A stretch of 45,120 nucleotides of DNA, taken from contig SIAU01000010.1 of assembly GCA_009691685.1 (NCBI GenBank), positions 1 through 45,120 on the forward strand. Reading direction: 5' to 3'. The position numbers were made by a program, and so were the translations under genes. Source of the DNA: Opitutales bacterium (GTDB lineage: Bacteria; Verrucomicrobiota; Verrucomicrobiia; Opitutales; UBA953). The stretch's first letter is position 1, and the number at the start of each line of letters is the position of its first letter. Below the pieces are notes generated by a model, which saw nothing but the letters and a program-made list of their open reading frames with translations, was not told the DNA's origin and did no database searches. Shown one piece after another: positions 41,366 to 45,120 of this stretch.

Positions 41366-42916
41366 ATGAACACCTCATCACCCTCAACCTATAATCCCAC
41401 CCGATTACTCTGGGCAGGTTTTTTTGCGATTTTGGCCGCTGGTGCGGGCTTCGCCATTCGTGGCGGAATTTTTGGAGCCTGGGCCGCGGAATATGGATTC
41501 ACGGCAACGCAACTCGGCGCCATTGGTGGTGCCGGTTTTTCAGGATTCTGTTTCGGTATCATCATCGGTGGTCTACTCGTTGATCGACTAGGCTACGGTA
41601 AATTAGTGGCCCTCGCATTTATTGGTCATATTATTTCAGCTGTAGTTACCTTTGGTGCAACCGATGCTTCCAACGCTTACAGTTTCCTCTACTGGGGAAT
41701 GTTTATTTTCGCTTACGCCAACGGCACACTCGAGGCTGTCGCTAATCCTTTAATCGCAACCCTCTTCCCAGAAAAACGCGCTCACTATTTAAATATTCTG
41801 CACGCCTCCTGGCCACTCGGCATGGTGATCGGCGCACTCGCCACCTACGTCCTCGGATCACTTCTTCATATCGGTTGGAAGGGACAACTCGCCTTCTACC
41901 TCGTGCCAACCGTTGGCTACGCACTACTTTTCTGGAACCAAAATTTCCCTAAATCTGAAGCCGCCGAAAAAGGTGCCAGCTTCTCTGAGATGTTAAAAGA
42001 TGTCGGCTTACTCGGTGCAGCAGTTGCGGGGTACCTCTTAGCCATCTTCTTGGGTAATATTTTAGGTAACAACCAGATTGGTTACGCAATCGGTGGAGTC
42101 ATCGTCGTCGGAGTCGGAATTATTACCCGCTTTTCCTTTGGCTCACTCTTGCTCTTCGTCCTCTTCATCGCCCACGCACTCGTTGGGGCGGTGGAATTAG
42201 GAACTGATGGCTGGATTGAATCGATCACCGGAAATCTTTTTACGGCCGAACAAGGAAAAGTTTTATTCATCTGGACCTCAGCGATTATGTTCGGATTAAG
42301 ATTCTGTGTTGATTTTATTGAGAAGCGCTTAGGCCTTTCGCCGATTGGACTCTTATTCATTTCAGCAATCACGGCGTTTATCGGACTTCGACTCGCCAGC
42401 GGCATGGAGAGTTTCACCATCGCGCTGATTGCACTAGGCATCTACGCCGTCGGTAAAACGTTCTTCTGGCCAACGATGTTAGCGGTCGTCGGTGATCGCT
42501 TCCCACGCTCAGGTGCCGTCGCGATGTCCATCATGGGAGGAATTGGAATGCTCTCGGCCGGACTCGTGGGCGGCCCCGGCTTAGGCTACGCGAAAGACCG
42601 CTACACGGCCGAGGCACTCAGCAAAGACGCCCCAGCTGTTTATGAATCCGCCAAAGCTTCAACCGTTTCTAATTATTTGTTCTTAGAACCAGTCACCGCT
42701 GTTGATGGAGCTAAATTAGAAGCCGCGAAACAAGCTGGTGAAAAAGGCACCCCTGATCAGAAGGCTATCGTAAAAGCCAATCAGCAGGGTGATCGCGCCA
42801 CCCTCAAAGCGGATTCTTACATACCACTCAGCATGGCGATTATCTACCTACTCCTACTCTTCTACTTCAAACAAATCGGTGGCTACCGTGCGCTCAAAAT
42901 TGAAGAGCAGAGATAA
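41366..42916 (+). CDS. MFS transporter
   Basis: The 516-residue protein has about twelve membrane helices. An MFS loop motif is seen as [14 protein letters not shown] (about 66-79). Between the last two helices lies an unusual soluble loop of about 60 residues (430-490) rich in Ala, Lys and Asp (for example [14 protein letters not shown]). The sequence suits the sugar-type MFS common in Verrucomicrobia and Planctomycetes. The substrate cannot be read from the sequence; the neighbouring fucosidase suggests a deoxy-sugar such as fucose. A strong terminator follows. Confidence 0.85.
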   Translation: MNTSSPSTYNPTRLLWAGFFAILAAGAGFAIRGGIFGAWAAEYGFTATQLGAIGGAGFSGFCFGIIIGGLLVDRLGYGKLVALAFIGHIISAVVTFGATDASNAYSFLYWGMFIFAYANGTLEAVANPLIATLFPEKRAHYLNILHASWPLGMVIGALATYVLGSLLHIGWKGQLAFYLVPTVGYALLFWNQNFPKSEAAEKGASFSEMLKDVGLLGAAVAGYLLAIFLGNILGNNQIGYAIGGVIVVGVGIITRFSFGSLLLFVLFIAHALVGAVELGTDGWIESITGNLFTAEQGKVLFIWTSAIMFGLRFCVDFIEKRLGLSPIGLLFISAITAFIGLRLASGMESFTIALIALGIYAVGKTFFWPTMLAVVGDRFPRSGAVAMSIMGGIGMLSAGLVGGPGLGYAKDRYTAEALSKDAPAVYESAKASTVSNYLFLEPVTAVDGAKLEAAKQAGEKGTPDQKAIVKANQQGDRATLKADSYIPLSMAIIYLLLLFYFKQIGGYRALKIEEQR

Positions 42917-42937
42917 GAGATAATTATTTATTACTAC

Positions 42938-42968
42938 AAAAAAGGGCAGCCGTATGGCTGCCCTTTTT
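42938..42968. terminator. Bidirectional rho-independent terminator
   Basis: An 8-bp perfect stem (GGGCAGCC with GGCTGCCC, loop GTAT) is flanked by six A on the left and five T on the right. It separates the convergent MFS and fucosidase genes and can act in both directions. Confidence 0.9.
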
Positions 42969-42987
42969 AATGAATACTAACTCGGAA

Positions 42988-44808
42988 CTATTGACGAGGG
43001 GTTAAGGTTACAGAACGGAGTCTCATTAATTCTTTACCAGTAATCGTCTCAGTCAGAACTTGGACATTCAGTTCACCAGGCTCCACGGTTACGGTGCCGA
43101 GATTTACTTCTACCGCTTCGCCCATTTTTGTGACTTCTCCTTTGAGTTTCTGATTTCCGATTTCCACAACATAGGTACCGCCGAAGGTATCTGTGTTTTT
43201 CTTGATCACAGTTCCGCCATCAGTCTCAACCTTTTTGTCGGCAACAGGAGCGTCATAGCTGACAACGACATCAAACTTTGTTTTCTGGTTTAAGCGAGAT
43301 GACCATTTAACGCCGCACTCTTTCGACTTCCAATCGGTTACATTCATTGAAATGATTTGGCCACGATTAAGTCTCCAACCAGCTTTATCGGTCTTACCTA
43401 ATAATTCCGCCGAGAAAACACTGAGCTTATTAGGAAGGTTATTTTGTAGGAGAAAAGCTGCATCGCCAGTAGGCGCAGCCTTACACTTAACTAAAATAAC
43501 CGTGTCGGATTGATCAGGCATATCTTTTGGAATATCGATTTCTAAATCGAGACCGATGCGTTTAATGGATAATTGTTTATCTCGGTTTGATAAAAGAACA
43601 GCGCTTTCAACATCAGCCTTTAATCCGCCAACAACTAATTTGCCGTCCTTAGGCCAATCGAAGACGTGCAGGTAAAGGTTGTTTCCTTTTAGGGTGGTAT
43701 CACCCCAGGCCTGACGCATCAGAGGAGTGCGGACAGTTCCACGAATGGACTCACCGTTTACGTCCCACCACTTACCGATTTCGCTAAGTATGGCTAAATC
43801 CTCGGGCGCCATCTTTCCAGTGCCCATCGGGCCAATATTCAACAGAAGATTTCCACCCTTAGCGGCAGACTTAGCTAAGATATGGATGAAGTGTGCAGGT
43901 GACTTATGGGTCTTATCCAACTTGTGATAACCATAAGAGTTATTGGTGGTTGGAATTGCCTCCCAGTCTTTCGCTTCGGGCTGAGTCATTGGACCAAACT
44001 CCACCGGACAATCAGGAGTCGAAAGGTAATCACCATAGAGCGCTCCAGCCACCCGTCCGTTAATGATTAAATTAGGATCCTGCTTTCGGAGGTAAGCTAA
44101 AATCTCCTCGTTAAGTTCTTTAGGATTGTGGTGCGGAGTATCGCCCCAGAAAAGCGTGGGCTGGTAATTTTCGATGAGCTCTTTGATTTGTGGAAAAACT
44201 TTTTTCGCTACAACCGCCCTACGACGCTCGGGGCCATTGGGCTCAGGATAACGAGGGTCACCGGAGATCGACCAATCTTGGGCGTGAGAATAATAGAAGC
44301 CGAGTTTTACGCCGTGTTTATCGCAGGCGTCTTTTAATTCCTTCATCGGATCTCGGCCAAACTTACTCGTCTTGACGACATTGTAGTCATCGACCTTTGA
44401 ATCAAACATCGCGACGCCATCGTGGTGCATGGAGGTAATCACGATGTACTGCATGCCGGTTGCCTTCACAGTTCTGACCCATTCATCAGCATTAAACTCT
44501 ACGGGATTAAAAGGCTTCACTACTTTTTCTAAATACTCTTCGCGATTAATTTTCATAATGCGCTGTAAATGTTCAGCATAGCCTTCAACTTTCTGACCTT
44601 TCCATTCGCCACCAAAGGACGAGTACACTCCCCAGTGAATGAACATACCGAACTTTGCCTCTCTCCACCAAGCTAAGCGCGCATCCTTATTCGGATCTTC
44701 TGCTGACGGAGTAATTTTAGCGGGGGATACGGGGGCGGTTTGCGCGCAGATATTCCAACTAGGAAAGATGGATAATACAGCGGTGATAATAAGCAGGGGT
44801 AATCGCAT
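42988..44808 (-). CDS. Exported alpha-L-fucosidase (GH29)
   Basis: The enzyme releases L-fucose from glycans such as those of algae or mucus. The 606-residue protein has a signal peptide (LPLLIITAVLSIFPSWNICA, with C-A-Q next, which could also be a lipobox). GH29 motifs are present: WWREAKFGMFIHWGVYSSFG (about 48-67), YIVITSMHHDGVAMFDSK, and the nucleophile Asp (about 223) in PTLFWGDTPHHN. LLLNIGPMGTGKMAPED follows. The C-terminal 190 residues form a beta-rich accessory region. It is convergent with the MFS transporter gene. Confidence 0.93.
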   Translation of the reverse strand: MRLPLLIITAVLSIFPSWNICAQTAPVSPAKITPSAEDPNKDARLAWWREAKFGMFIHWGVYSSFGGEWKGQKVEGYAEHLQRIMKINREEYLEKVVKPFNPVEFNADEWVRTVKATGMQYIVITSMHHDGVAMFDSKVDDYNVVKTSKFGRDPMKELKDACDKHGVKLGFYYSHAQDWSISGDPRYPEPNGPERRRAVVAKKVFPQIKELIENYQPTLFWGDTPHHNPKELNEEILAYLRKQDPNLIINGRVAGALYGDYLSTPDCPVEFGPMTQPEAKDWEAIPTTNNSYGYHKLDKTHKSPAHFIHILAKSAAKGGNLLLNIGPMGTGKMAPEDLAILSEIGKWWDVNGESIRGTVRTPLMRQAWGDTTLKGNNLYLHVFDWPKDGKLVVGGLKADVESAVLLSNRDKQLSIKRIGLDLEIDIPKDMPDQSDTVILVKCKAAPTGDAAFLLQNNLPNKLSVFSAELLGKTDKAGWRLNRGQIISMNVTDWKSKECGVKWSSRLNQKTKFDVVVSYDAPVADKKVETDGGTVIKKNTDTFGGTYVVEIGNQKLKGEVTKMGEAVEVNLGTVTVEPGELNVQVLTETITGKELMRLRSVTLTPRQ

Positions 44809-44906
44809 AGAGTTTTAGATTCGGGACTCGGGGATAAGTTCCAATATTTAGATTAAATGTTCAATTTCGTCTCCATGAGCACAAGGTTTCTTTTTCCGTC
44901 ATATAT

Positions 44907-45060
44907 TTAGTTAAGGGGACATGGTGACACGCTGGCACAGGGAGATACAAATTCATACACTACCCCATGTCACCGTGTCACCTTGCCCACTTGTCCCCTC
45001 GCGTGTAACGCACGCGCTCCTTGTCACCATGCCCACTTGCCCACGTGTCCCCTAAATTAA
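44907..45060. repeat. Clusters of a degenerate 8-bp repeat flanked by inverted arms
   Basis: Two plus-strand clusters of four 8-base units lie at 44967-44998 (ATGTCACC, GTGTCACC, TTGCCCAC, TTGTCCCC) and 45021-45052 (TTGTCACC, ATGCCCAC, TTGCCCAC, GTGTCCCC). A third cluster of three units in the opposite direction is at 44915-44938. Each cluster closes with NTGTCCCC. The ends (44907-44921 and 45046-45060) are a 15-base inverted repeat with two mismatches. Between the clusters is the hairpin CGCGTG/CACGCG (45000-45016). It lies between the fucosidase gene and a tRNA. No transposase is seen. Confidence 0.7.
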
Positions 45061-45064
45061 AACC

Positions 45065-45120
45065 TGGCGGAGGGGAAGGGATTCGAACCCCCGGTACCTT
45101 GCGGTACATCTGATTTCGAA
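45065..45120 (-). tRNA. tRNA-Ser(CGA), 3' part, cut by the right edge
   Basis: On the minus strand the sequence shows an anticodon loop TTCGAAA (anticodon CGA, 45118-45116), a long variable arm (TACCGCAAGGTA hairpin), a T-arm with TTCGAAT loop, and an acceptor end with G73 and encoded CCA (45067-45065). The long variable arm and the CGA anticodon identify serine. The D-arm and 5' acceptor half are beyond the window. Confidence 0.9.

Noticed and set aside
44907-45060. CRISPR array beside the tRNA
   Set aside because: The units are 8 bases, degenerate and directly adjacent, with no spacers or cas genes.
45065-45120. tRNA-linked integration site with a genomic island
   Set aside because: No integrase or island genes are seen on the visible side; the other side of the tRNA is outside the window.

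Overview
The window looks like a chromosomal segment of a Verrucomicrobiota bacterium, probably of the Opitutae/Opitutales type. Three things point there: a five-gene pilus-type locus in the order known for Akkermansia Amuc_1102 to Amuc_1098, a secreted GH29 fucosidase with ThuA and sugar-isomerase genes, and general Gram-negative genes (TonB-like protein, secretin, cytochrome c). The lineage is inferred from gene content only. No phage, transposase, CRISPR or rRNA is visible. Genes are tightly packed, and almost no start codon has a Shine-Dalgarno sequence in front of it.

Layout. 1-6172 (minus): secretin-type outer-membrane protein (cut by the left edge), two membrane-anchored periplasmic proteins, a PilM-like protein fused to a PilN-like part, and an exported protein. 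6288-8708 (plus): Zn/Mn-type ABC importer with a dyad operator candidate. 8705-11916: an Arg/Ser-rich membrane protein, a CII-like regulator, peptide deformylase, an exported unknown and HPr. 12058-15451: pyruvate dehydrogenase E1 alpha, E1 beta and E2. 15506-21379: atypical SDR, ThuA and sugar isomerase pair, YdjM-like membrane protein, TonB-like protein, SixA-like phosphatase, and DD-carboxypeptidase. 21479-24211: recA with an SOS-box-like palindrome, a structured-RNA candidate, radC and beta-carbonic anhydrase. 24379-32447: low-complexity exported protein, FtsK, HAD phosphatase, prfA, a membrane-anchored unknown, tcdA, a Tsr3/DTW-like protein and purC. 32448-33127: Doc toxin with an AbrB-type antitoxin and tandem palindromic operators.

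33148-39816 is the most interesting part. It is a co-directional run that matches the ebo metabolite-traffic cluster: TatD-like EboB, sugar-isomerase-like EboE, UbiA-like EboC, dehydroquinate-synthase-like EboD and the phosphodiesterase EboF. It is preceded by a 90-residue protein and a glycosyltransferase-like gene. In cyanobacteria the ebo cluster is linked to moving a scytonemin precursor to the periplasm; the metabolite handled here is unknown.

39883-44808 holds an exported cytochrome c, a PAS-AraC regulator, an MFS transporter and the GH29 fucosidase, perhaps a small fucoside-utilisation locus. The right end has three clusters of a degenerate 8-bp repeat beside the 3' part of a tRNA-Ser(CGA).
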